Assembly (NCBI GenBank): GCA_947631625.1
Contig: CANRMA010000010.1
Span: 50,123-114,122, forward strand
Reading direction: 5' to 3'
Origin: an uncultured Lachnospiraceae bacterium
GTDB taxonomy: Bacteria > Bacillota > Clostridia > Lachnospirales > Lachnospiraceae
Length of the DNA: 64,000 nucleotides
The notes below the pieces were generated by a model, which was given only the letters and a program-made list of their open reading frames with translations, was not told the origin of the DNA and did no database searches. Of this stretch, positions 1 through 8,713 are shown in pieces; position 1 is the first letter of the stretch, and each line of letters begins with the position of its first letter. The translations under genes and the position numbers were made by a program.

Positions 1-60
1 CCTTTTCGCCATTTTTCCGTTATTGCCGCGCGCTTCCGCGCTCTTTCAATTTTCCCGTTA

Positions 61-855
61 TCACTGTGCGCCCGTGATTATTTTCGCCATCTGCTCATTG
101 CTTGCATTGGCCGGTATGGTATAAGTACCTGCCCTTATTTTTTTATCATATCCGTTGTTGCACAAATAATCGTCAAATTCATCCGCCGACTCCACTGCGC
201 CTACATCCGCAAGTTTCCTGCTCGCAGAATAAGAACCGTCGCCGCTTCCTATAGTTATCACCATGGTTTTACCGGGATCGCCGCTTTCTTCTTTAGCATC
301 AGCGCCTGCTGCCGTGTCGGTTCCGGTCTCTCTGTCATCCGGCAGACTCCCCGCAGACTTGTTTCCGCTCCCGGCCTGTGCCAAATCGCCAGAACTGCCT
401 TCTTTCGAAACTTTCCCGGGTTCTTCACCTGCTGAGTCAGTCACGCCGTTCTTTGCATCATTGGCTTTCTCCTCAGCTTCTTTAACAGCATTTTCTTTAA
501 CGTCAGTTTCTTTAGCGTCAGTTTCTTTAGCGTCAGTTTCTTTCGCATCAGCATCCTTGGCGTCAGACTCTTCAGCGTCAGCTCCTTGGGTGTCAGACTC
601 TTTCGAATCAGTATCTTTCGAATCAGCATCTTTCGCGTCGGCATCTTTAACGTCGGCCTTTTTTCCCTCAGCTTCATCTTCAGACTTTTCTCCGCTCTCC
701 ATCTCGGTAAGAACAGTGTTTTCAGTCATTCCAAGCTGTTTGGCTTTTGCAATTATCTCTTCATTGGTCATGCTTCTGTTCTTGGAAAATCCCATAATAA
801 CAGCTGTTATTATAATTCCAAGACCAAGACCGCGCAAATAACTTTTCAATTCCAT
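61..855 (-). CDS. membrane-anchored MltG/YceG-like protein with DAKE-type repeats
   Basis: 264 aa. One N-terminal membrane segment (about residues 7-22) precedes a short conserved stretch (about 28-48, NEEIIAKAKQLGM). Then comes a long acidic low-complexity linker (about 60-195) built from DAKD, DAKET and DSKD pentamer-like repeats. The C-terminal ~55 residues (SRKLADVGAV ... IRAGTYTIPANAS) resemble the substrate-recognition subdomain at the start of MltG/YceG endolytic transglycosylases, but the catalytic domain itself is missing. It is the last visible gene of the flagellar operon, 13 nt after the SwrB-like gene. Inferred role: a cell-wall-facing accessory protein, perhaps positioning something in peptidoglycan near the flagellum. 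Function is not established. The 15-bp DNA repeats in the linker could vary in copy number between strains. Confidence 0.7.
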   Translation of the reverse strand: MELKSYLRGLGLGIIITAVIMGFSKNRSMTNEEIIAKAKQLGMTENTVLTEMESGEKSEDEAEGKKADVKDADAKDADSKDTDSKESDTQGADAEESDAKDADAKETDAKETDAKETDVKENAVKEAEEKANDAKNGVTDSAGEEPGKVSKEGSSGDLAQAGSGNKSAGSLPDDRETGTDTAAGADAKEESGDPGKTMVITIGSGDGSYSASRKLADVGAVESADEFDDYLCNNGYDKKIRAGTYTIPANASNEQMAKIITGAQ

Positions 856-868
856 ATTTCACCCGTCA

Positions 869-1660
869 CTACATTCCTTCATACAGATCAATAACAAGCT
901 TAACCTCACCTATGCCCAATCCAAGCTCTTTGGCTATCGTGATATCAGACTTTCCGGCTTTATGAAGTTCCAGTATCCTGTCATTGCTGTTTCTCGAACC
1001 GTCATCTTCGTCATTCTGCATTAATGGCGCCGCTTCTTCTTTTACATCAGGTTCACTGCCCGCCGATATGAACTGCAGCCAATCATCCTCTTCCTTTGGC
1101 ATATCGGTATTTGGCGAAACAAAGTCACCCTCGGGCTTATGCACTATCTCCACCCTCGGCGGCATGATCGGCACAAAGCCATCGTCAAAAACGGTATTTA
1201 TCCTGCCGTCCGCACTTTCTTTGGCTTCTTTTGCGGTTATCTCAGCATCCTTGAGCGTCTGCTTTACCTCTTCCACGGTCTTTCCGGCGTCGGACAGCGT
1301 ACTCTTAAGGCTTTCATGCTTATCATTTAACATGTCATACAAAAAAAGAACTTCTTTATGATTTTTGTTGATCTCTTCAAGAACGGTATCCGAATACTCG
1401 TTCACTGCCATTATTTTTTCGTTAGCCAGCCTTTCCATGGCCCGCTCCGTCTTTTCCATCGAATAAGTGACGGTCTCGTCCACAATATCCGATATATGCT
1501 CCTTGACTCCGTCCACTTCCCGGTTTATCATCTGCTTTATCTCGTCTTCGCCCATTGCCGCCAGATCTTCGTCCGTATCTTTTTTTACGGCAGGCAGTAT
1601 ATATCCAAGCGCCATGGCAATAACGCCTGTTATTATTAATATTATTTCCGTAGAGCTCAT
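869..1660 (-). CDS. SwrB-like single-TM coiled-coil protein (DUF6115-type C-terminus)
   Basis: 263 aa. An N-terminal membrane helix (about residues 5-23, IILIITGVIAMALGYIL) is followed by a long charged, helical coiled-coil region (about 40-150), a disordered acidic linker, and a C-terminal ~38-residue helix-turn-helix-like unit (ILELHKAGKSDITIAKELGL, then GEVKLVIDLYEG). This C-terminus matches the DUF6115 type as I recall it. A similar layout (N-terminal TM, helical middle, C-terminal HTH-like tail) and similar position downstream of the flagellar sigma factor are known for Bacillus subtilis SwrB, which promotes export-gate maturation. Functional equivalence is inferred from layout and synteny, not sequence identity. 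The protein is longer than SwrB (about 167 aa). Confidence 0.7.
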   Translation of the reverse strand: MSSTEIILIITGVIAMALGYILPAVKKDTDEDLAAMGEDEIKQMINREVDGVKEHISDIVDETVTYSMEKTERAMERLANEKIMAVNEYSDTVLEEINKNHKEVLFLYDMLNDKHESLKSTLSDAGKTVEEVKQTLKDAEITAKEAKESADGRINTVFDDGFVPIMPPRVEIVHKPEGDFVSPNTDMPKEEDDWLQFISAGSEPDVKEEAAPLMQNDEDDGSRNSNDRILELHKAGKSDITIAKELGLGIGEVKLVIDLYEGM

Positions 1661-1706
1661 TTTTTAAACCCATGCCTTTCCATTACCCGGGTATCCAGGC
1701 TGCGCA

Positions 1707-2033
1707 TTATGAGAAAAGATCAAAATTTCCCACTCCTTTAAGCAGCACTTTCCCGTCCGGCTCTTTTGAAGCTTTTCCGTTATTATTTCTGTTGCGGCCG
1801 CCGTCTCCGCCGTATTCATTATTACCCTTTTCTTTGGCGTCAAACTTCTTATTGTGATTTTCCGTCTGATCTTTCTGATTTACTTTTGTAACATGGTTCT
1901 CAACTATCTTTGTAAACTGATTTCCGACGTTAGCCTGATCCACCAAGCCCTTATTGTCCTCATTCTGTTTAATGGGCGAATAATCCTGCGCTCTGGTTAT
2001 CTGACCCTGTAATTCGATCTGTCCTATTGCCAT
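1707..2033 (-). CDS. small conserved flagellar-operon protein, function unknown
   Basis: 108 aa from the ATG at 2033. An upstream in-frame GTG at 2045 lies too close to the AAAGG ribosome binding site, and the chosen N-terminus MAIGQIELQGQITRAQDY looks like the conserved start. There is no signal peptide or membrane segment. The protein is hydrophilic, rich in N, K, Q and G, with a conserved-looking centre (NEDNKGLVDQANV, KFDAKEKGNNEYGGDGG) and a C-terminal DGKVLLKGVGNFD block. I recall similar small proteins at this position in other Lachnospiraceae flagellar clusters, but no function is known to me. It sits between FapA and the SwrB-like gene in the same orientation. Confidence 0.7.
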   Translation of the reverse strand: MAIGQIELQGQITRAQDYSPIKQNEDNKGLVDQANVGNQFTKIVENHVTKVNQKDQTENHNKKFDAKEKGNNEYGGDGGRNRNNNGKASKEPDGKVLLKGVGNFDLFS

Positions 2034-2056
2034 ACCGACGATCACACCTTTCTACA

Positions 2057-3646
2057 CTAAATACCGGTAAGTTTTACATCTCCCTGAGACTTTATGAAAC
2101 GGCAGTACTGCGCCTCTTTCTGCACCGTCATCGACGCGCCGCCTATTGATATCACGGTTCCCGGATATACGGACTCCCTGACTACAACGCTTGCGCCGTC
2201 CCTGCTTCTGGACTGGCCAAGCAGAGCATCCAACTGCGCATTGTAATTCTTTATAAGCTCTGTCTTTGTCTTTATGGCGGCTGCAAGCTTCTGAACATGT
2301 TGGATCTGCTCGGGCGTCATTTTAATACCCTTGGCCATTTTCTGCTTTGCGTCCGTTAATACGCCATACGCTTCTTTCAGCGCCGCATTCTCTGAATCTA
2401 TGAGTTTCTGCAGTTCCTGCGCCTTTGCGTTTAACCTGGGATCAGTCCCGACTTCAACGACCGTGTCGGCTCCCATCGCGGAACCTAATGTTTTTACATT
2501 TATGCTTTTGACCGCGCTGACCCTGCCGCCGATAATAAACCCTCTCTTACCGTCAACATTTATCTCCGTTCCCGCCGATACCTGACTGTGCAGGATCGAA
2601 TCGGAAGCGACATAACCTTTGGCCTGCGCATTAACGTTTTCAAGGAACTTGGAAATTATGTTTTCCTCGGCCTTAAGCGCGCCTCTGCCCATTCCGTTCA
2701 TTCCGCGGGCTATTATTATATTGTTGCCCGCCTCAAGCAAAGCGCCTTCCACCACTCCTTTCACCACTATGTTTCCCTTGGCTTTTACCTGAAAATTAGT
2801 GCACACGTTGCCGTTTACCTGCACACTGCCTTCACATTCTATATTTCCCGTGGAATTGTCCACATTCTCAACTACAAGCACATCCGAAACAAAAACGGTA
2901 TCTTCGATAAGTTCAACGTGTCCGTTGACCATAGAAGTCAACGTAAGCCCGTCCTCGGATATTTCTATATTATTTCCGTATTTAAGCTTGGCCTGCCTTA
3001 CATCTGCCGGCTTCAGTCTTCCGCCGACAAGATTCATGCCATACTTACCCTCAACTGCGGGAATAAGTCTGGCCAACACGTCGCCTTTGTTACAGTGCTG
3101 TATCACATTCAGCTGAAAAAAGTCAACGCTTCCGTCTTCCTTAAGCGTAGGCTTGGCTTTTCTGTCCGTATTAAAAAAATATTCTATCCTAGCGTCGCTG
3201 CCCTGCACCGGCTCCGTGCCTTCCGCAACAAGTATGTCTTCACAATAATTTCTTTTTGCAAAAAACGCACCTATATTGTCCTGCCTGATCCCATGCTGTA
3301 TTCCTTTTGCAGTCAGATCCTTTATAAGTTCCTGCGGAGTCATTTCTTCCCCGCCGACGGAAGGCGCATAAAACCTCACATAAGCATGCATATAATCCTT
3401 CGTGAGCGTAAATTTATAGCACTCCCGCTCTTTCAATGTCTGCCTGTTCTCCAAAAGCACCGTTTTTTCCTTATCTTCCATGGTCTCTATGGCTTTATAC
3501 AGCACATTTTTATCATAAATGATATCTTTAAGAGCCAGATATTCCGTAACATCTGTTATTTCAACAGGCTTACCGCCGTCCGTAGGCGGAATAAGCTTTA
3601 AAGAGGTCTTATCACTTTCATGTACAAGTCTAAAATATCCGTTCAT
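2057..3646 (-). CDS. FapA family protein (DUF342)
   Basis: 529 aa, typical length for FapA/DUF342. The N-terminal ~170 residues form the first conserved domain, including a PQELIKDL helix and a GIRQDNIGAF segment. The middle (about 170-395) is a glycine- and valine-rich repeat region expected to fold as a beta-helix (GNIECEGSVQVNGNVC, GNIVVKGVVEGALLEAGNNI). A helical coiled coil follows (about 405-470), then a C-terminal YPGTVISIGGASMTV segment. FapA-type proteins are common next to flagellar and chemotaxis genes in Firmicutes. They have been proposed to bind polyanions or to act in cell-surface signalling, but the biochemical role is unsettled. It lies 20 nt after the sigma factor gene. Confidence 0.85.
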   Translation of the reverse strand: MNGYFRLVHESDKTSLKLIPPTDGGKPVEITDVTEYLALKDIIYDKNVLYKAIETMEDKEKTVLLENRQTLKERECYKFTLTKDYMHAYVRFYAPSVGGEEMTPQELIKDLTAKGIQHGIRQDNIGAFFAKRNYCEDILVAEGTEPVQGSDARIEYFFNTDRKAKPTLKEDGSVDFFQLNVIQHCNKGDVLARLIPAVEGKYGMNLVGGRLKPADVRQAKLKYGNNIEISEDGLTLTSMVNGHVELIEDTVFVSDVLVVENVDNSTGNIECEGSVQVNGNVCTNFQVKAKGNIVVKGVVEGALLEAGNNIIIARGMNGMGRGALKAEENIISKFLENVNAQAKGYVASDSILHSQVSAGTEINVDGKRGFIIGGRVSAVKSINVKTLGSAMGADTVVEVGTDPRLNAKAQELQKLIDSENAALKEAYGVLTDAKQKMAKGIKMTPEQIQHVQKLAAAIKTKTELIKNYNAQLDALLGQSRSRDGASVVVRESVYPGTVISIGGASMTVQKEAQYCRFIKSQGDVKLTGI

Positions 3647-3666
3647 GTTTGCACCACGCCTGTAAT

Positions 3667-4449
3667 TTATTGTCTGTCCGTAAGTATGCCCATATAATTC
3701 CCCAGTTTTTCCCGCATTTTCTGCAAAGCTCTGGTATGCAGTTGGGAAATACGGGATTCCGAGACTTCCAGTATACTGCTTATCTCTTTCAAAGTCAGAT
3801 CTTCATAATAATATAGTAAAATAACTTTCTTTTCTTTCTCTGTTAAAAGTTCCAATGATTGCGCGAGCATATTTTTAAGTTCATCACGCTCTATGACCTC
3901 TTCGGGGCCGTCAAACTGCGCGCTGTGTGTATGGCTGCTGTCATTGGGTATTTCGCTGCCCTGCTCCAAAAACTCGTTTAAAGATACAACATTTGTCACC
4001 TTCATCTGTGACTGCCAATCAATATATTCGTCGTTAGTAATACCGAGACTTCTTGCTATTTCCTCGTCAGTCGCGCTTCTTCCGTACTTAGTCTCTATCT
4101 CTCTGATCGCGGCGTCGATCCTCTTCTGTTTCTGCCTGATCGTTCTGGGAATCCAATCCATTTTCCTTATCTGGTCTAAAATAGCGCCTCGGATACGAAG
4201 GCTTGCATAAGTCTCGAATTTTACATCCTTAAGCGCATTAAATTTATCAATAGCATCAATTAGACCAAAGACTCCGTAGCTTACCAGATCCTCATATTCC
4301 ACGTTATAGCCAAGATACATGCTCAGCCTTCCTGCCACCATCTTTACAAGCGGGGCATACTCCAATATGATCTTTTCTCTCACTTCGGTAGACCTGGTTT
4401 TTCCATATTCTTCCCAAAGTTTCTTTCTGCCTGCTTCGTCCATATTCAT
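3667..4449 (-). CDS. fliA: flagellar RNA polymerase sigma factor (FliA/WhiG/SigD family)
   Basis: 260 aa sigma-28 family factor. Region 2 contains EDLVSYGVFGLIDAIDKF and RIRGAILDQIRKMDWIPR; the DWIPR element is a hallmark of FliA/SigD. Region 3 covers about residues 110-160 (TDEEIARSLGI), and region 4 carries the C-terminal HTH (LKEISSILEVSESRISQLHTRALQKM). It directs transcription of late genes such as flagellin, which lie outside this window. Placement near the end of the long operon is the arrangement used in B. subtilis, where distance from the promoter limits SigD levels. An ATG two codons downstream (4443) is an alternative start with the GGGGA ribosome binding site. Confidence 0.93.
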   Translation of the reverse strand: MNMDEAGRKKLWEEYGKTRSTEVREKIILEYAPLVKMVAGRLSMYLGYNVEYEDLVSYGVFGLIDAIDKFNALKDVKFETYASLRIRGAILDQIRKMDWIPRTIRQKQKRIDAAIREIETKYGRSATDEEIARSLGITNDEYIDWQSQMKVTNVVSLNEFLEQGSEIPNDSSHTHSAQFDGPEEVIERDELKNMLAQSLELLTEKEKKVILLYYYEDLTLKEISSILEVSESRISQLHTRALQKMREKLGNYMGILTDRQ

Positions 4450-4477
4450 TCCCCATTATATATGACTATATATCAAG

Positions 4478-4909
4478 TCAGCTTTCTCTTCCTGCCGAAA
4501 GATCTGACAACCGGCCGGACCCATCTCCTTCTTCGTCCGGCTCTTTCTCTATTACTTCACCTTCATCCATACGCTCCTGTTCTATCTGCGCCTCGAAACG
4601 GTCAAGCATCCACTTGATGACTTCACCCAGGATATCAAAAAAGATCAACACACACAACAGCACTATAAGCATATCCCTAAGTTTATAGTGCGATACAAAC
4701 ATAAATATGCTCACGATCGAACCTGCAAGAAGCATTATAAAAGGCGGAATCAGTCTTCGCTTTTTGGCGCGCTGTTTCGCTCTTTCCTGCTCTAACTCGC
4801 GCTCCCTCTCCCTTTCCTTCTCTTCCTGCGCTCTATCCGTAATAAACTGCTCGTCGTCAGCATCCATATTCTGATCAGTCGTTTCCAATACCTGATTTTC
4901 CGTATCCAC
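4478..4909 (-). CDS. two-TM protein of unknown function in the flagellar operon
   Basis: About 143 aa if translation starts at the GTG at 4909, which has a GGAAGG ribosome binding site 7 nt upstream; a TTG at 4933 would extend it by 8 residues. The N-terminal half is highly charged (an E/R-rich run around residues 30-55). Two adjacent membrane helices follow (RLIPPFIMLLAGSIVSIFMFV and DMLIVLLCVLIFFDILGEVI), and the tail is acidic. I do not recognise the family. The position between cheD and the flagellar sigma factor, in the same operon, points to a membrane accessory role in motility, but nothing in the sequence identifies it. Confidence 0.65.
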   Translation of the reverse strand: MDTENQVLETTDQNMDADDEQFITDRAQEEKERERERELEQERAKQRAKKRRLIPPFIMLLAGSIVSIFMFVSHYKLRDMLIVLLCVLIFFDILGEVIKWMLDRFEAQIEQERMDEGEVIEKEPDEEGDGSGRLSDLSAGRES

Positions 4910-4942
4910 TTCTTTACCTTCCGTCCATAACAAATAAAAGAA

Positions 4943-5431
4943 TTATATCTTTGTCTCCGGTTTTCCAACCGCGCGTATCACAAAGTCTCCGGTTTCCGGA
5001 TAAAAAATTACCGTCCTACCGTAATTTTTTCCTGTATCTTCTGCTAAAATAGGTATCTTAAGCTCGGCAAGCTTTTTCTTGGTTGCCTCAACATTTCTTT
5101 CACCTACCCGGGTAGCTTCAGAATTTCCTCCCTGAAAAGAGAACATCTGCGCTCCTCCCGCTATTTTTGCTACAAGCCTCGTTCTGCTTGCTCCTTTTGC
5201 CACGATCCGCTTTACCAGCTCCTCAATGCCGGTATCGGCAAATTTGGGTATGTTTGAATTATTTTTAATTGCCTTACTGTCCGGAAGCATTATATGCGCC
5301 AGTCCGCCGATCTTGGTCATAGGATCCCTTATCGCTATTCCCACACACGATCCCAACCCCAACGTGGTAATTCCGTCAGGGCTAACACATATATTTAAGT
5401 CGGCCATCCCGACCTTTATCACTTCAGCCAT
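4943..5431 (-). CDS. cheD: chemoreceptor glutamine deamidase CheD
   Basis: 162 aa, standard CheD length. The catalytic cysteine sits in GLGSCVG (Cys29) and the histidine in LAHIMLP (His46), with the conserved IAGGAQMF block later. CheD deamidates glutamines of methyl-accepting receptors and, in the Bacillus-type system, binds CheC and stimulates its CheY-P phosphatase activity. The adjacent upstream cheC gene supports that partnership. The ribosome binding site is weak, so translation may be coupled to cheC, 26 nt upstream. Confidence 0.93.
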   Translation of the reverse strand: MAEVIKVGMADLNICVSPDGITTLGLGSCVGIAIRDPMTKIGGLAHIMLPDSKAIKNNSNIPKFADTGIEELVKRIVAKGASRTRLVAKIAGGAQMFSFQGGNSEATRVGERNVEATKKKLAELKIPILAEDTGKNYGRTVIFYPETGDFVIRAVGKPETKI

Positions 5432-5457
5432 ATCTACGAATCCCCACCTTCACTGAA

Positions 5458-6078
5458 TCACATATTTCCCATACCTAATGCCGCCAATATCTTACCGTAA
5501 GAATCCATATCAGGCATCAAAATAAAATATCCGTCAATAGATATTTCGTCAAAAAACTGATTCTGGATCAAGAGCATCTTATCGCCCATCTCGCCAAACT
5601 GTATAGCCGGGACGCTCATAATCGCTCCTGCCATATCCACAGTAATATCAGGTATGGAAGGATAAATGACCAGATTGGTCAATGCAGAGAGGGAGTTTAA
5701 ATATGCTCCCGTAATAATATTTCCGACTTCTTTTAAGGCCGAAAATTCCATTTCCGTAAAATCGTCGCCCTCCATCGGCATTCCCATAAGCTTGGAAACA
5801 AGAAATCTCGCGGCGTTTTTCTCAAGAAGGAACATAATGCTTCCGGTTATATCGCCTTCCACTCCAAGGTATATACCCGCCATTACCTGTTCTTCGCCGC
5901 CCATTGCCTCGCCCACATCTTTAAATTCAAGCAGTGCAACCTTGGGAACCGACATATCTACTTTGCACTGAAGCATCTGCGCCAGAGCCGTAGTGGCATT
6001 GCCGGCGCCGATGTTTCCGATCTCTCTCAATATATCAAAATATTCCTGACTAATAGAGTCTACGCTCATTTCGCTCAC
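5458..6078 (-). CDS. cheC: CheY-P phosphatase CheC
   Basis: 206 aa. Two copies of the CheC/FliY phosphatase signature (E-x2-N) are present: REIGNIGAGNATTALAQML near residue 17 and KEVGNIITGAYLNSLSAL near residue 115. Both sites look intact, as in CheC rather than CheX. The start is a GTG at 6078 with AGGAGG 7 nt upstream. CheC lowers CheY-P and is regulated by CheD, encoded next. FliY in the same operon supplies a second phosphatase at the switch. Confidence 0.93.
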   Translation of the reverse strand: MSEMSVDSISQEYFDILREIGNIGAGNATTALAQMLQCKVDMSVPKVALLEFKDVGEAMGGEEQVMAGIYLGVEGDITGSIMFLLEKNAARFLVSKLMGMPMEGDDFTEMEFSALKEVGNIITGAYLNSLSALTNLVIYPSIPDITVDMAGAIMSVPAIQFGEMGDKMLLIQNQFFDEISIDGYFILMPDMDSYGKILAALGMGNM

Positions 6079-6089
6079 AAGTTATCCTC

Positions 6090-6542
6090 CTATGAATTTT
6101 CAGGTACCACCATATTTAAGTCCAAAAGAGAAATAAGTCCGTCATGACATTTGCCTACGCCAAATATAAAATTGCCTTTTTCATCTTTAGTCTCATAGGA
6201 TACCTTTTCTATCTGGTCATTTTCCAGAGTGACCACCTCTTTTACTTCGTCAACGATAATTCCGATATAGCCCTGCTGATCCAGCTTTATTATTATTATA
6301 CGCGTTGACTTGGTAAATTCATCCTCGGGAAGTCCCATCTTAAGACGAATGCTCATTACCGGAACAACTTCACCGCGCAGATTGATCACGCCCTTTAAAT
6401 AAGGATCTACTTTGGGCACCCTTGTTATATGCTGCATTCTTACTATGTTATCTATATATTTGATATTGATCCCATACTGTTCGTCACCCAGATTTATCAC
6501 TATGAACTGAGTTGTTTCCGAAGTGCCTTTTAATTCTTCCAT
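6090..6542 (-). CDS. cheW: chemotaxis coupling protein CheW
   Basis: 150 aa from the ATG at 6542, which has AGGAGG eight bases upstream; in-frame ATGs further up (6551, 6584) overlap the ribosome binding site or cheA. The single CheW domain starts at QFIVINLGDEQYGI and carries the usual INLRGEVVPVMSIRLKMGLP core and the IIVDEVKEVVTL strand pair. It links receptors to the CheA P5 domain. The start lies 19 nt after the cheA stop codon. Confidence 0.93.
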   Translation of the reverse strand: MEELKGTSETTQFIVINLGDEQYGINIKYIDNIVRMQHITRVPKVDPYLKGVINLRGEVVPVMSIRLKMGLPEDEFTKSTRIIIIKLDQQGYIGIIVDEVKEVVTLENDQIEKVSYETKDEKGNFIFGVGKCHDGLISLLDLNMVVPENS

Positions 6543-6561
6543 TCTGCTCATCCTCCTTTGC

Positions 6562-8712
6562 TTAAATGAGTGAGTTGGCATCAAGTATCAGTGCCACTTC
6601 ACCATCACCAAGAATAGTTGCGCCGCTTATGATCTTGCATTTGTTTATATATTTACCCATAGATTTGATAACGATCTCCTGCTGTCCTATAAGTTCATCA
6701 ACAACAAGGCCTGCAAGCTTATCGCCCTTCTTAACAATAACAACCACAAGATTTTCTTCGGGATCTTTTTCACTGGTAATATCCAGGATTTCGCTCAGTC
6801 TGATAACGGGAACCACTACCCCTCTAAGCTGTATGACTTCTTTATTCTGTACCAGTTTTACGTCACTGGGTGAAATATCCTCCAAAGTCTGGATCGAGCC
6901 GAGTGATATCGCATATTTTTCTCCGCCGACAACAACCATGAGCGCCTGAATGATAGCAAGGGTAAGCGGAAGTCTGATTATCCATGTACTTCCTTCTCCA
7001 AGCCTGCTCTTAACTTCAATTTCGCCGCTTAAGGCTTCTATCTTAGACTTAACAACATCCAGTCCGACGCCTCTTCCCGATATATCGGACACGGTCTTGG
7101 CTGTAGAAAAGCCTGCGTTAAACAGTAGATCGATTATCTCTTTTTCGTTCATGTTATCAGCCTGTTCCTGAGTGATAACACCACGCTCTATAGCCTTGGC
7201 CTTAACGGCTTCGGTATCGATACCGTTACCGTCATCCCTTACCTCTATAACAACGTTATTACCGTCCTGATATGCATCAAGGAAGATCGAACCTACCTCC
7301 GGCTTTCCTCTCTCCTTACGCACTTCGGCAGATTCAAGTCCATGGTCTGCGGAATTACGCAGCAGGTGCATAAGAGGATCGCCGATCTCATCCACAACGG
7401 TACGGTCAAGTTCCGTTTCCTCACCTGACATATACAATTCCATTTTTTTGTTAAGCTTCTTGGATATATCACGGATCATTCTCGGGAACTTGGTAACGAT
7501 ACTCTCAATGGGCACCATTCGCACCTTCATGACCGACTCATGCAGTAATGTCGTAACGCTCTCGAGATATTCTATCTGCTCATTAACTTCACTTGTGGCT
7601 CCGCCTTCCGAACTGGTTGACGCAGAAACCAGGGAGTTCTTTGCTATGATAAGCTCGCTTACCAGATTCATCAGAGTATCAAGTTTCTCTATATCGACCC
7701 TGACTGTTCTGTTGACAACAGGTTTGCCCGACGCAGGTTTCTTTTCTACCTTATTGTCGGCAGGCGCTGACTGTGCCGCCACAGACGTCTTGGCAGCCGC
7801 TGTTCCGGCCGGTTTGGTTTCAACCGCCGTTTCCTTTGCGTGAGCTTCTTTTTCATCAGCCGTTTCTGAAGCCGGCCTTGCTTCTTCTTTATTTTCATCC
7901 GAAGGCACGGCCCTGTCAAAGTCATATACTCCGCCTTCCACGGATTCTATCTCGGAAACGTTCCGCGCCGCCGCAAGTATGGCGTCAAGCTCCGCATCCG
8001 TAGCAACTATTAGGCTGAAATCAAGTTCAAACTTTTCATCCTCTATATCCTGCGCTGACGGATTGGAATAAACGATCTCGCCGATCTCCTCAACCGCCTT
8101 AAATACAAGGAAAGCTCTTGCCGCCTTAAGTATGCAGGACTCCTGAACCGTAACGGTAAGTCCGTATACTTTTTTACCCTGTTCAAGCGCTTCCGAAAGC
8201 GCCGCCGCCTCGGTATCCTTAAGCACGCATCTCTGCCACTTGGGCACATCGTCACTGCCGCTTTCGCTGACGGAGCTTTCGGACTGTTTGGTTTCCTCTT
8301 TGGCGGGTTCCGCTTCATCTCCGCCTCCTCCGCCATTCAATATATCATTGAGCTGCTTGATAAGAGGTTCATTATCATTAGTACCCTCATCGGCGCTCTC
8401 CCTTATGTTGGAATTATATTCTTCAAGAGCATCAAGGCACTGAAACAATATATCTATCATATTGGCCTTGACCTTAATGTTTCCGTTACGCACCTCAGAG
8501 AACACGTTCTCCATATCATGGGTAAGATTCTGCATTCTCTTATATCCCATGGTGCCCGCCATACCCTTAAGGGAATGGGCCGCGCGGAAAATCTCATTGA
8601 TGGTATCCATATTGTCCGGTTCCTGTTCCAATGAGAGAATCTGCGTATTCAGATTCTGTAAATGTTCACTTGTTTCATCAAGGAAAATTTCCAAATACTG
8701 GCTTACATCCAT
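6562..8712 (-). CDS. cheA: chemotaxis histidine kinase CheA
   Basis: 716 aa. The P1 Hpt domain has the phosphorylated histidine in FRAAHSLKGMAGTMG (His46). An acidic linker (about 125-155) leads into a P2-like region, then an Ala/Pro/Lys-rich linker (about 280-330), P3 dimerisation helices (RVDIEKLDTLMNLVSELI), P4 ATPase domain (LLRNSADHGLE, VRDDGNGID, GRGVGLDVVKSKI) and a C-terminal CheW-like P5 domain. It phosphorylates CheY (encoded in the same operon) and CheB (directly upstream). All kinase boxes look intact. Confidence 0.95.
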   Translation of the reverse strand: MDVSQYLEIFLDETSEHLQNLNTQILSLEQEPDNMDTINEIFRAAHSLKGMAGTMGYKRMQNLTHDMENVFSEVRNGNIKVKANMIDILFQCLDALEEYNSNIRESADEGTNDNEPLIKQLNDILNGGGGGDEAEPAKEETKQSESSVSESGSDDVPKWQRCVLKDTEAAALSEALEQGKKVYGLTVTVQESCILKAARAFLVFKAVEEIGEIVYSNPSAQDIEDEKFELDFSLIVATDAELDAILAAARNVSEIESVEGGVYDFDRAVPSDENKEEARPASETADEKEAHAKETAVETKPAGTAAAKTSVAAQSAPADNKVEKKPASGKPVVNRTVRVDIEKLDTLMNLVSELIIAKNSLVSASTSSEGGATSEVNEQIEYLESVTTLLHESVMKVRMVPIESIVTKFPRMIRDISKKLNKKMELYMSGEETELDRTVVDEIGDPLMHLLRNSADHGLESAEVRKERGKPEVGSIFLDAYQDGNNVVIEVRDDGNGIDTEAVKAKAIERGVITQEQADNMNEKEIIDLLFNAGFSTAKTVSDISGRGVGLDVVKSKIEALSGEIEVKSRLGEGSTWIIRLPLTLAIIQALMVVVGGEKYAISLGSIQTLEDISPSDVKLVQNKEVIQLRGVVVPVIRLSEILDITSEKDPEENLVVVIVKKGDKLAGLVVDELIGQQEIVIKSMGKYINKCKIISGATILGDGEVALILDANSLI

Positions 8713-8713
8713 A

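Noticed and set aside
1..60. Terminator at the end of the flagellar operon
   Set aside because: A GCGCG/CGCGC inverted pair occurs near 28-42, but no T-run follows on the minus strand; no gene is visible in these 60 bases.
263..841. 192-codon plus-strand Ser/Ala/Val-rich frame
   Set aside because: Antisense shadow of the DAKE-repeat gene; composition mirrors its codons.
2588..3601. 337-codon plus-strand frame
   Set aside because: Antisense to the FapA gene, no ribosome binding site and no recognisable domain.
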